From: Nocardioides gilvus
GTDB taxonomy: Bacteria > Actinomycetota > Actinomycetes > Propionibacteriales > Nocardioidaceae
Assembly (NCBI RefSeq): GCF_003194605.1
Contig: NZ_QHKY01000003.1
Span: forward strand, 62,001-126,000
Length of the DNA: 64,000 bases
Direction: 5' to 3'
Shown here: positions 30,061-38,938 of the stretch, in pieces
Numbering within the stretch: position 1 is the first letter of the stretch
How the letters are laid out: every line of letters begins with the position of its first letter
Position numbers and translations under genes: made by a program
Notes under the pieces: generated by a model
Databases searched by the model: none
Told to the model about the DNA's origin: nothing
What the model saw: the letters and a program-made list of their open reading frames with translations, nothing else

Positions 30061-30096
30061 GAGACCCCGCCCCGGCCGAAGCCGGAGCGGGGTCTC
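30061..30096 (-). terminator. rplM-rpsI terminator with cUUCGg loop
   Basis: 16-nt arms (30061-30076 and 30081-30096), one mismatch, loop CGAA (UUCG on the transcribed strand closed by C-G). It lies 19 bases after the rpsI stop. Confidence 0.8.
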
Positions 30097-30114
30097 GCTG
30101 GTGGAACTCGAAGA

Positions 30115-30627
30115 TCAGCGCTTGCTGAACTGCGGTGCCTTGCGGGCCTTCTTGAGGCCTGCCTTCTTGCGCTCGATGACGCGGGCGTCACGAGTGAGCA
30201 GGCCAGCCTTCTTGAGGGAAGGACGGTTGGCCTCTTCGTCGATCGAGTTCAGGCAGCGAGCCACGCCGAGGCGCAGGGCGCCGGCCTGACCGGTGATGCC
30301 GCCGCCGTGGATGCGGGCGATGACGTCGAAGCGGCCTTCGAGCTCGAGGTTCGCGAACGGCTCGTTCACGACCTGCTGGTGCAGCTTGTTCGGGAAGTAG
30401 CTCTCCAGGGCGCGGCCGTTGACGGTCCACACGCCGGTGCCGGGGACGATGCGCACGCGGGCCACGGCCTGCTTGCGACGGCCGGTGGCGGCTGCGGGGG
30501 CAATGGTCGCTGCCTTGAGGGGAGCGTCGGCGGAAGGCTCGGACTCCGAGCTGTAGGCAACGCCCTGCTCGTCGGTCTCGAAGGTCTCTTCAACCTCGGT
30601 CGGGTTGTTCTCGGTGGTCTCAGCCAC
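30115..30627 (-). CDS. rpsI: 30S ribosomal protein S9 (uS9) with N-terminal extension
   Basis: 170 residues from the GTG at 30625-30627 (GAGG 8 bases upstream). Residues about 47-170 are the S9 core: [46 protein letters not shown] and the basic tail [20 protein letters not shown] ends with the conserved Lys-Arg. The first 45 residues are acidic and Ala-rich ([18 protein letters not shown]) and are absent from E. coli S9 but common in actinobacteria. Downstream of rplM by 26 bases. Confidence 0.96.
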   Translation of the reverse strand: MAETTENNPTEVEETFETDEQGVAYSSESEPSADAPLKAATIAPAAATGRRKQAVARVRIVPGTGVWTVNGRALESYFPNKLHQQVVNEPFANLELEGRFDVIARIHGGGITGQAGALRLGVARCLNSIDEEANRPSLKKAGLLTRDARVIERKKAGLKKARKAPQFSKR

Positions 30628-30653
30628 GGTAATTCCTCACTCGTCCTTGAAAA

Positions 30654-31097
30654 TTACTGGGAGACCTGGATGATCTCGAACGGCTTGGCCTGCTGGGCCT
30701 GGTGCGGGTGCTCCGGGCCTGCGTAGACCTTGAGCTTCTTGAGCATCTGGCGGCCAAGACGGTTCTTGGGGAGCATGCCCCACACAGCCATTTCAATGGC
30801 CTTGCGAGCGTCCTTCTCCAGGATTTCACCGAACGGCGTGGCCGTGAGGCCGCCGGGGTAACCGGAGTGGCGGTAGGCCAGCTTGGTGATCTTCTTGTTG
30901 GCGGAGAGCGCCACCTTCTCCGCGTTGACGATGATGACGAAGTCACCCATGTCCATGTGCGGAGCGAACGTGGGCTTGTGCTTTCCACGCAGGAGGTTTG
31001 CGGTCTGGACGGAGAGACGTCCCAGGACGACGTCAGTGGCATCGATGACGAGCCACTCACGCTGAATGTCAGCGGGCTTCGGGCTGTACGTACGCAC
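30654..31097 (-). CDS. rplM: 50S ribosomal protein L13 (uL13)
   Basis: 147 residues from the GTG at 31095-31097 ([15 protein letters not shown]), the canonical start and length; the longer upstream frame is leader sequence. Core motifs [46 protein letters not shown] and [22 protein letters not shown]. First gene of rplM-rpsI. Transcribed from a promoter 193 bases upstream, leaving a long leader with a hairpin near the start. Confidence 0.97.
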   Translation of the reverse strand: MRTYSPKPADIQREWLVIDATDVVLGRLSVQTANLLRGKHKPTFAPHMDMGDFVIIVNAEKVALSANKKITKLAYRHSGYPGGLTATPFGEILEKDARKAIEMAVWGMLPKNRLGRQMLKKLKVYAGPEHPHQAQQAKPFEIIQVSQ

Positions 31098-31122
31098 GGC
31101 GAGAACCTTCTCGTTCGTAGGT

Positions 31123-31146
31123 CCCGGACGAAGGTGTCCGTCCGGG
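31123..31146 (-). promoter_or_regulatory. Hairpin in the rplM leader
   Basis: Perfect 8-bp stem (31123-31130 with 31139-31146) with an 8-base loop, 26 bases ahead of the rplM start. In other phyla the rplM leader folds into an L13-binding autoregulatory structure; a similar role here is only suggested by position. Confidence 0.35.
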
Positions 31147-31289
31147 TGGGTGGAGCCACGACTTCTGACGAACACGGCCCGGCTTTCACGTCCTCACGAT
31201 GACCGTGGAGACGCAATGTCCGGATCTGCATCTCTCGCCCGGTGGAAGGTTCGACCGGGGTCAGGACGCGGCAGGAGTCGCGACGCACG

Positions 31290-31318
31290 ATCTTACGCAC
31301 GGTTGGAGGAGGGGCCAA
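31290..31318 (-). promoter_or_regulatory. rplM-rpsI promoter
   Basis: Minus strand -35 TTGGCC (31313-31318), 17-base spacer, -10 TAAGAT (31290-31295): a good match to the housekeeping consensus. Start site expected near 31283. Confidence 0.65.
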
Positions 31319-31454
31319 ATTCCCCGCGCTCCGAGCACCCCGCGACAGCGGAGCACGGAGCCCGCCCCCGGACCCGGGTTACGCTGGTCACAGGCGAGCG
31401 ACTAGTTTGGACCGGTACCCGTATGACGTGAACATTACGTGCTAAGGAGCCGAC

Positions 31455-32789
<1,335 letters not shown>

Positions 32790-32815
32790 GCCCCACCCCG
32801 ATCCACGCGCGTCAC

Positions 32816-32857
32816 CCGAAGGGCCCGAGTTCTCGTACGAGAGCTCGGGCCCTTCGG
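32816..32857 (+). terminator. gltA terminator
   Basis: 20-bp stem (32816-32835 with 32838-32857) with a single G-T pair and a two-base centre, 27 bases after the gltA stop. No T-run. Confidence 0.8.
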
Positions 32858-32992
32858 TCGTCCACTCCCTGCCCGGCCCAGCCCTGCCCGGCCCAGCCAC
32901 CCAGCCTCCACAACCACCGGGACGGGCGACTTCACCGGGATCGCACGGCACAGTCTCAGGCAGTTCCTAGGCTTTGTTGGCACAGTGGGAAC

Positions 32993-34264
32993 ATGAGCAA
33001 CGAGAACGAGCCGACGCGACCCACCCCTCCGGCGACCTTCTACGGAAGCGCTGGCTCCCCGTCCGACTCGCCCCGACCACCCCATGCTGCGGTCTCGGAC
33101 GAGACCGCACGGCTGGCTCCGTTCCTCGAGGCTCCCTCCTCCCCCACGCCTCCGGGGAGGAAGTCGAGCCGTGCCCGCGGAGCCGGCGTGGTCCTGGCCT
33201 CCATGGCGCTCGGAGCAATCGCCGGTTACGGAGGCGCTGCCACTCACGCTGCGCTCGACGACGAGGACTCCGGCTCCTCCCGTGACGGCGACTCCACCTC
33301 CCAGGTGATCAACCAACCCAAGTCCTCGTCCGAGGCCGGGACCGTGGAAGGGGTGGCCAGCCAGGTGCTGCCCTCGGTCGTGCGCATCGATGTCTCATCA
33401 GGCTCGGGCCAGGGATCCGGCAGTGGGATCGTGCTCACCGACGACGGCCAGATCCTGACCAACAACCACGTCGTCGACGGCGCCGGCGACGGGGACACCA
33501 TCCGGGTCTCCTTCGCCGACGGCACGCGTGCGAGCGCGCGGGTGCTCGGCACCGACCCCCTCACCGACACTGCAGTGATCCAGGCCGCGGACGTCTCCGG
33601 CCTGACCCCCGCCACCATCGGCAAGTCCGACAACCTCCAGGTCGGCCAACAGGTGGTCGCCATCGGTTCCCCCTTCGGCCTCGACGCGACCGTGACGAGT
33701 GGCATCGTCAGCGCGCTCGACCGCCCGGTCAACGTCGGAAGCACCGGCAGCCAGGGCAACTCCACGACCTATCCCGCGATCCAGACCGATGCAGCGATCA
33801 ACCCCGGCAACAGCGGCGGACCCTTGGTCGACCTGACCGGCAGCGTGGTCGGCATCAACTCCTCGATCCGCACCGCGGGCTCATCGTCCGGCGCGGCCGG
33901 CTCGATCGGCCTGGGTTTCGCCATCCCGATCGACGAGATCCTGCCGATCGTCGAGCAGATGAAGGCGGGCGAGACCCCGACCCACGCCCGTCTCGGGATC
34001 ACGGTCACCGACGCCACCGGCGCCGGCGAGGCCACGGCCATGGGGGCCCTGGTGCGCGAGGTGACCGACGACGCTGCGGCCGGGTCGGCTGGGCTGCAGC
34101 AGGGAGATGTGATCACCCGGATCGACGACGCGATGATCGACAGCGCCGACGACCTCGTGGCGACCGTGCGCAGTTACCGTCCCGGCGACGAGGTCGAGGT
34201 GACCTTCGTCCGCGGAGACGACGAGCAGACGCTGAGCATCAAGCTCGAGTCGGACGCATCCTGA
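32993..34264 (+). CDS. HtrA/DegP-family membrane-anchored serine protease with PDZ domain
   Basis: 423 residues from the ATG at 32993 (GGGA 2-5 bases upstream; the frame is open far upstream as a gltA shadow). Cytosolic Pro/Ser-rich tail of about 60 residues, membrane helix about 63-84 (GAGVVLASMALGAIAGYGGAA), Ser/Asp-rich linker, then a trypsin-like domain with complete triad His159 (LTNNHVVDG), Asp192 (TDTAV) and Ser274 (PGNSGGPLVD), then a PDZ domain at about 320-415 (ARLGITVTDATG, GLQQGDVITRIDDAMI, VEVTFVRGD). Layout matches mycobacterial PepD/HtrA proteins that degrade or sense misfolded envelope proteins. Single gene; a TAGGCT hexamer 18 bases before the start may be its -10. Confidence 0.93.
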   Translation: MSNENEPTRPTPPATFYGSAGSPSDSPRPPHAAVSDETARLAPFLEAPSSPTPPGRKSSRARGAGVVLASMALGAIAGYGGAATHAALDDEDSGSSRDGDSTSQVINQPKSSSEAGTVEGVASQVLPSVVRIDVSSGSGQGSGSGIVLTDDGQILTNNHVVDGAGDGDTIRVSFADGTRASARVLGTDPLTDTAVIQAADVSGLTPATIGKSDNLQVGQQVVAIGSPFGLDATVTSGIVSALDRPVNVGSTGSQGNSTTYPAIQTDAAINPGNSGGPLVDLTGSVVGINSSIRTAGSSSGAAGSIGLGFAIPIDEILPIVEQMKAGETPTHARLGITVTDATGAGEATAMGALVREVTDDAAAGSAGLQQGDVITRIDDAMIDSADDLVATVRSYRPGDEVEVTFVRGDDEQTLSIKLESDAS

Positions 34265-34327
34265 CCACGGGACTCTCCAGGTGAGTGCCCTGCTGGCGGA
34301 GACCCTGGATCGCGGCCCCCACCGACG

Positions 34328-34951
34328 TCACGGTCGAGGCTCGGCGCCGACCATCCGCAACGCCAGCACGCGGTAGTGCTCGGCGACCTGGTCAGGGGTC
34401 CAGCCCCCGCGCTCGTCGTACCAGCGCGCGACGTCGATGCCGAGCGACAACAGGGCCGCTGACGTCATCGCCGGGGACACGACGTCGAAGACTCCTGAGT
34501 CGGCGCCGCGCTGGACCAGATCGCGCATCAGTCCGTCCATCTCTGCCCGGAGCTCCATGATCTCGACGCGGTGCTCAGCGTTGAGGGAGTTGAGTTCGTA
34601 GTTCACGATCCGCGCCATCGTGTGGTTGCGCGCATGGTGGCGTGCGAAGTCGACGACGAACTTCTGCAGTTGGTCGGTCGGAGCATCGTGCGCAGCGATC
34701 GCGTGGCGGCACAGGGCGAGCACTTCGAGGTGCCCGGCCAACGAGACCTGGTGGAGCAGGTCCTCCTTGGAGCGGTGGTGCACGTAGAGAGCCGCGGGGC
34801 TCATCTGGGCGGCGGTGGCGATGTCGCGGGTCGTGGTGCCGTGGAAGCCCTTTTCCGCGAACGCCTCCACAGCGGCGTCGAAGAGACGCTGGCGCGCCCT
34901 CTCGCCCGGTCCCGCGTCGTCAGCCGAACGCCCATTGACTCCAATTGCCAT
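34328..34951 (-). CDS. TetR/AcrR-family regulator of the adjacent acyl-CoA operon
   Basis: 207 residues from the ATG at 34949-34951. N-terminal TetR DNA-binding domain at residues about 17-65 (RQRLFDAAVEAFAEKGFHGTTTRDIATAAQMSPAALYVHHRSKEDLL); C-terminal ligand domain about 70-205, helical, with FVVDFARHHARNH and LRAEMDGLMRDLV. Divergent from the SDR-SDR-kinase-dehydrogenase operon, with an 18-bp dyad in between that lies inside its own promoter, so it very likely represses both itself and that operon and is released by an acyl-CoA or related ligand. The -10 TAGGAT ends 6 bases before its ATG, suggesting a leaderless mRNA. Confidence 0.92.
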   Translation of the reverse strand: MAIGVNGRSADDAGPGERARQRLFDAAVEAFAEKGFHGTTTRDIATAAQMSPAALYVHHRSKEDLLHQVSLAGHLEVLALCRHAIAAHDAPTDQLQKFVVDFARHHARNHTMARIVNYELNSLNAEHRVEIMELRAEMDGLMRDLVQRGADSGVFDVVSPAMTSAALLSLGIDVARWYDERGGWTPDQVAEHYRVLALRMVGAEPRP

Positions 34952-34957
34952 GTCGGT

Positions 34958-34986
34958 ATCCTAAGCAAGCGCTCACTTATGCGCAA
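34958..34986 (-). promoter_or_regulatory. TetR-gene promoter, leaderless
   Basis: Minus strand -35 TTGCGC (34981-34986), 17-base spacer, -10 TAGGAT (34958-34963), ending 6 bases before the ATG. The spacer contains the TetR dyad. Confidence 0.6.
34962..34979. promoter_or_regulatory. TetR operator dyad
   Basis: 18-bp imperfect palindrome, TAAGNNAGCGCTNNCTTA pattern, 14 of 18 positions symmetric around AGCGCT. It fills the spacer of the tetR promoter and lies 56 bases ahead of the first SDR gene. This style of site is common for TetR repressors of lipid-degradation genes. Confidence 0.7.
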
Positions 34987-35034
34987 CGTGATCACGGGCA
35001 CCCTGTGGGAGCCCCGACAGCCAGGAGAAGAGCA

Positions 35035-35787
35035 GTGCGAGGACTCAGCGGCAAGGTCGCCATCATCACCGGAGCAAGTCGCGGGATCGGTCTGGGTGTC
35101 GCCCGACGACTGGTCGAGGAGGGCGCCAAGGTGGTCGTCACGGCCCGCAAGGCCGAGGCCCTGGCCGAAGCCGTGGAGACCCTGGGCGGCCCCGAGCACG
35201 CGCTCGGCATCGCCGGGAGCGCGAGTGACCCCGAGCACCGTACGGAGGTGGTCACGCGCACCATCGAGACCTTCGGCAGCCTTGACCTGCTCGTCAACAA
35301 CACCGGGATCAACCCGGCGTACGGCCCGCTGGTCGACCTCGACCTCGACGTGGCCCGCAAGATCCTCGACACCAACGCCGTCGCCGCGCTGGCCTGGGTC
35401 CAGGAGGCCCACCGCGCCTGGATGAAGGAGCACGGCGGAGCCGTCGTCAACGTCTCGTCGGTCGCCGGGGTCAAGCCCGCCCCCGGGATCGCCATGTACG
35501 GCGCCAGCAAGGCCACCCTGCGCAGCCTCACCGAGTCCCTGGCCGTCGAGCTCGGCCCCGACGTCCGGGTCAACGGCGTCGCGCCCGCGGTGGTGAAGAC
35601 CCGCTTCGCCAGCGCCCTGTACGAGGGCCGCGAGGAGGAGGTCGCTGCGGCGTACCCGCTGAAGCGGCTGGGGCTCCCTGAGGACATCGGCAGCGCCGTC
35701 GCCTTCCTGCTCTCCGACGACGCCGGGTGGATGACCGGGCAGACGCTCGTGCTCGACGGCGGTCTCACGCTCACCGGCGGCGTCTGA
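35035..35787 (+). CDS. Short-chain dehydrogenase/reductase (FabG-like)
   Basis: 250 residues from the GTG at 35035 (AGGAGA about 9 bases upstream). Classical SDR: cofactor loop ITGASRGIGLG, NTGIN, catalytic Ser in VNVSSVAGV and YGASK (Tyr/Lys), C-terminal MTGQTLVLDGGLTLTGG. The Arg after the second strand (VTARKAEAL) favours NADP(H). Likely a 3- or 4-hydroxyacyl(-CoA) oxidoreductase. First gene of the TetR-controlled operon; its stop overlaps the next start as TGATG. Confidence 0.9.
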   Translation: MRGLSGKVAIITGASRGIGLGVARRLVEEGAKVVVTARKAEALAEAVETLGGPEHALGIAGSASDPEHRTEVVTRTIETFGSLDLLVNNTGINPAYGPLVDLDLDVARKILDTNAVAALAWVQEAHRAWMKEHGGAVVNVSSVAGVKPAPGIAMYGASKATLRSLTESLAVELGPDVRVNGVAPAVVKTRFASALYEGREEEVAAAYPLKRLGLPEDIGSAVAFLLSDDAGWMTGQTLVLDGGLTLTGGV

Positions 35788-36623
35788 TGGGAGGCCCCAC
35801 CTCCTTGGTCGGGCTCGGTGCCGTCGTCACCGGCGCCGGCCACGGCATCGGTGCCGCGCTGGCACGACGTCTGGCCACCGAGGGCGTCCGAGTGGTCGTC
35901 AACGACCTCGACGCCGCCGCGGCCCAGCGCGTGGCAGATGAGATCGGGGGCACCGCGGCTCCGGGCGACTGCGCCAGCGAGGAGGGCGTACGCGCCCTGC
36001 TGGAGACCGCGACGGACGCGCTCGGTCGCATCGACCTCTACTTCGCCAACGCCGGTCTCGACTCGGTGGCCGGTGACGGCTTCGCCGACGCCGCTCTCGA
36101 CAGCCTCGCCACCAGCGACGCTGCCTGGCAGCAGATGCACGAGGTCAACGTGATGGCCCATGTGCGGGCCGCGCGAGCGCTGGTCCCCGGTTGGGTGGCA
36201 GGGGGCGGTGGGCGTTTCGTCGTCACCGCCTCGGCCGCCGGGCTGCTGACCATGCTCGGCGCCGCGCCCTACTCGACCACCAAGCACGCCGCTGTCGGGT
36301 TCGCCGAGTGGCTCTCCGCGACGTACGGACACCGCGGCGTCGTCGTGCAGGCCATCTGTCCCCAAGGCGTGCAGACGCGGATGTACGAAGAGTCAGGCCC
36401 CCTCAAGGAGCTGCTCTCCCGCGACGCCGTGCTCACCCCCGACGACGTCGCGAGTGCGTGGGTCGACTCGTTGACCGACGACCGGTTCCTGGTGTTGCCG
36501 CACCCGGAGGTGGGCGCCTACTACCGGGCCCGGGCCGGCGCCAACGAGCAGTGGCTGGCCGGCATGCGCCGTCTCCAGGCCCACCTCGACCAGCACCTCG
36601 ACCAGAAGCAGGAGAACCGATGA
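35787..36623 (+). CDS. Short-chain dehydrogenase/reductase, second copy
   Basis: 278 residues, ATG at 35787 overlapping the previous stop. SDR core VVTGAGHGIGAALAR, VVNDLD (Asp at the end of strand 2, so NAD preferred), ANAGLDSV, catalytic VTASAAGLL and YSTTKHA. It differs clearly from the first SDR in this operon, with a longer C-terminal region rich in Tyr/Arg (VGAYYRARAGANEQWLAGMRRLQ). Probably oxidises or reduces a different hydroxyl of the same substrate chain. Overlaps the kinase gene by ATGA. Confidence 0.9.
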   Translation: MGGPTSLVGLGAVVTGAGHGIGAALARRLATEGVRVVVNDLDAAAAQRVADEIGGTAAPGDCASEEGVRALLETATDALGRIDLYFANAGLDSVAGDGFADAALDSLATSDAAWQQMHEVNVMAHVRAARALVPGWVAGGGGRFVVTASAAGLLTMLGAAPYSTTKHAAVGFAEWLSATYGHRGVVVQAICPQGVQTRMYEESGPLKELLSRDAVLTPDDVASAWVDSLTDDRFLVLPHPEVGAYYRARAGANEQWLAGMRRLQAHLDQHLDQKQENR

Positions 36624-37666
36624 GCACCCCCGGTCTCGACCTCGCCGCCTTCGCCGCGTGGTTCCGTACGCAGGTCCCCGAGGGCACCGTCACCGGCGAT
36701 GACTGGTCCGCCTCGCTGATCACCGGCGGCAAGTCCAACCTCACCTACGAGGTGAGCGACGGCCAGACCTCCTGGATCGTGCGTCGCCCCCCGCTGGGTC
36801 ACGTGCAGGCCACAGCCCACGACATGGCGCGGGAGTTCACCGTGATGTCCGCGCTCGCCGACACCGAGGTCCCGGTCCCGCGCACCGTCGCGCTCGGCGA
36901 GGACCACTCCGTGCTCGGCGCGACCTTCTACGTGATGGAGAAGGTCGCCGGCGTCCCCTACCGCGACGCGGCCCAGCTGGATGCCCTCGGGAGCGACTCC
37001 ACCGCCGCGTTGACCGGCGAGATGATCGATGTCCTGGCTCGGCTGCACACCGTGGAGCCGGAGGCTGTCGGTCTCGGCGACTTCGGTCGACCCGTCGGCT
37101 TCCTGGCCCGCCAGGTGAAGCGGTGGGGCAGGCAACTGGAGGGCTCGAAGACCCGGGAGCTGCCCGACGCCGACCGCCTGTTGGCCCACCTGGTCGCCCA
37201 CGTCCCCGAGGTCGATGCCCCCGGCGCGATCGTGCACGGCGACTACCGCCTCGACAACCTGCTCGTGGTGTCGGACGAGACGCCGTCGGTCAAGGCGGTC
37301 GTCGACTGGGAGATGTCTACGCTCGGCGACCCGCTCACCGACCTGGCCCTGCTGCTCGTCTACGACGGTCTGGCGGCGCTCGCTCCCTCGCTGGGCGTCA
37401 GCGACGTCAGCGCGGCCCCGGGCTACCCGGCGCCGAGCGCCCTCATCGACTCCTACGCCGCCGCTCGCGGCCTGGACGCCGACGAGTTGCACGGACACAT
37501 GGAGTTCCATCTGGGGCTGGCCCACTTCAAGCTCGCCGCGATCCTCGAGGGGATCCATCACCGCTTCGCCGCCGGCCAGACCGTCGGCGGAGGCTTCGAC
37601 ACCATCGGTTCCGCCGTGGAACCGCTGCTGGCCGCAGGACTGCGCGCCGCAGCAGGAAAGGACTGA
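36620..37666 (+). CDS. APH-like kinase (ACAD10/11 N-domain / LvaA type)
   Basis: 348 residues, ATG overlapping the SDR stop (ATGA). Aminoglycoside-phosphotransferase fold: ITGGKSNLTYEV nucleotide loop, VRRPPLGHVQATAHDMAREFTVM, Brenner motif IVHGDYRLDNLLV with catalytic Asp and Asn, and VVDWEMSTLGDPLTDLA as the metal-binding Asp block. This subgroup is not an antibiotic kinase: it is fused to acyl-CoA dehydrogenase in animal ACAD10/ACAD11 and occurs as LvaA, a 4-hydroxyacyl-CoA kinase, in the Pseudomonas levulinate pathway. Here the dehydrogenase follows after one base. Inferred to phosphorylate a hydroxyacyl-CoA for the partner enzyme. Confidence 0.88.
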   Translation: MSTPGLDLAAFAAWFRTQVPEGTVTGDDWSASLITGGKSNLTYEVSDGQTSWIVRRPPLGHVQATAHDMAREFTVMSALADTEVPVPRTVALGEDHSVLGATFYVMEKVAGVPYRDAAQLDALGSDSTAALTGEMIDVLARLHTVEPEAVGLGDFGRPVGFLARQVKRWGRQLEGSKTRELPDADRLLAHLVAHVPEVDAPGAIVHGDYRLDNLLVVSDETPSVKAVVDWEMSTLGDPLTDLALLLVYDGLAALAPSLGVSDVSAAPGYPAPSALIDSYAAARGLDADELHGHMEFHLGLAHFKLAAILEGIHHRFAAGQTVGGGFDTIGSAVEPLLAAGLRAAAGKD

Positions 37667-37667
37667 C

Positions 37668-38897
37668 ATGGACTTCGCCTTCGACGCCCGCACCAGCGAG
37701 CTCATCGACGAGATGAACTCGTTCATGGCCGAGCACGTGCTGCCGGCCGAGCCCGTCTTCGCCCAGCAGCTGGAGGGGTTGGACGACCGCTTCGCGTGGA
37801 CCCGGACGCCCGTGGTCGCCGACCTGCAGGCCGAGGCGCGCCGCCGCGGCCTGTGGAACCTCTTCCTCCCTGCCTCGGCCGACACCGAGGGGGTGGGCGG
37901 CGGCCTGACCAACCTCCAGTACGCCCCGGTCGCCGAGATCAGTGGCCGCAGCGGCAACCTCGGGCCGGCCGCGATGAACTGTGCTGCGCCCGACACCGGC
38001 AACATGGAGGTGCTGCACCTCTTCGGTACGCCGGAGCAGAAGGAGCGGTGGCTCACGCCACTGCTGGAGGCCCGGATCCGCTCCGGCTTCGCGATGACCG
38101 AGCCCGACGTCGCCTCCTCCGACGCCACCAACATTGAGACCTCGATCGTGCGCGACGGCGACCACTACGTGATCAACGGACGCAAGTGGTGGACGACCGG
38201 TGCGGTCAACCCCGACTGCGCGATCTTCATCGTGATGGGCAAGACCGACCCGGAGGCGTCGCGCCACCGGCAGCAGTCGATGGTCCTGGTGCCACGCGAC
38301 ACCCCCGGGCTGGAGATCGTGCGCCCGTTGCACGTCTTCGGGTACGACGACCACGAGCACGGCGGCCACGCCGAGATGCGCTTCAGCGACGTACGTGTCC
38401 CCGTCACCAACCTGATCGGCGAGGAGGGCAGCGGCTTCGCGGTGGCCCAGGCCCGCCTGGGACCGGGTCGCATCCACCACTGCATGCGCTCGATCGGGGT
38501 GGCCGAGCGTGCCATCGAGTTGATGTGTGAGCGGGTCAGCAACCGGGTCGCCTTCGGCCGCCCGCTCTCGGCCCAGGGCGTGGTGCGTGACTGGATCGCG
38601 GAGTCCCGCGTCGAGATCGAGCAGCTGCGCCTGCTGGTGCTGAAGACCGCCTGGCTGATGGACACCGTCGGCAACCGCGGCGCCCACACCGAGATCCAGG
38701 CGATCAAGATCGCCACGCCCCGGGTCGTCCAGGGCATCGTCGACCGGGCCATCCAGGCCCACGGTGCGGGCGGCGTGTCGCAGGACTTCCCGCTGGCGAT
38801 GAGCCTGGCCGGCATCCGTACGCTGCGTCTGGCCGACGGTCCCGACGAGGTGCACAAGAACTCGCTGGCCAAGGCTGAGTTGGCCCGCTGGTCCTGA
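37668..38897 (+). CDS. Acyl-CoA dehydrogenase, ACAD10/11-like
   Basis: 409 residues from the ATG at 37668, one base after the kinase stop. Acyl-CoA dehydrogenase fold with N-terminal helices (TSELIDEMNSFMAEHVLPAE), middle beta domain FAMTEPDVASSDATNIET and INGRKWWTTGAVNP, and C-terminal four-helix bundle with RIHHCMRSIGVAERAIELM, SQGVVRDWIAES-like helix and AHGAGGVSQDFPLA near the FAD site. The ACAD10/11 subgroup is distinguished from ordinary beta-oxidation dehydrogenases by the WWTTGA loop and the APH-like partner. Known members turn 4-phosphoacyl-CoA into a form that enters beta-oxidation. Last gene of the TetR operon. Confidence 0.92.
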   Translation: MDFAFDARTSELIDEMNSFMAEHVLPAEPVFAQQLEGLDDRFAWTRTPVVADLQAEARRRGLWNLFLPASADTEGVGGGLTNLQYAPVAEISGRSGNLGPAAMNCAAPDTGNMEVLHLFGTPEQKERWLTPLLEARIRSGFAMTEPDVASSDATNIETSIVRDGDHYVINGRKWWTTGAVNPDCAIFIVMGKTDPEASRHRQQSMVLVPRDTPGLEIVRPLHVFGYDDHEHGGHAEMRFSDVRVPVTNLIGEEGSGFAVAQARLGPGRIHHCMRSIGVAERAIELMCERVSNRVAFGRPLSAQGVVRDWIAESRVEIEQLRLLVLKTAWLMDTVGNRGAHTEIQAIKIATPRVVQGIVDRAIQAHGAGGVSQDFPLAMSLAGIRTLRLADGPDEVHKNSLAKAELARWS

Positions 38898-38903
38898 GGT
38901 GCC

Positions 38904-38938
38904 GCGGCTGAGCCGGCCCTCGGGGCCGACTCAGCCGC
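38904..38938. terminator. Bidirectional terminator hairpin
   Basis: 15-nt arms (38904-38918 and 38924-38938) with one mismatch and a 5-base loop, between the convergent acyl-CoA dehydrogenase and flavoprotein genes. It overlaps the last codons of the flavoprotein. Confidence 0.6.

Larger units (their letters stand above)
31098..31454. other. Divergent rplM / gltA regulatory region
   Basis: 357 bases without a gene. On the minus strand it holds the rplM promoter (31290-31318) and an about 185-base leader with a hairpin at 31123-31146. On the plus strand the gltA side has a strong ribosome site AAGGAG 5 bases before the GTG at 31455; no convincing -35/-10 pair for gltA was found. Confidence 0.5.

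Noticed and set aside
36521-38134. 537-codon minus-strand frame opposite kinase/dehydrogenase
   Set aside because: Antisense of two clear enzymes; no motif.
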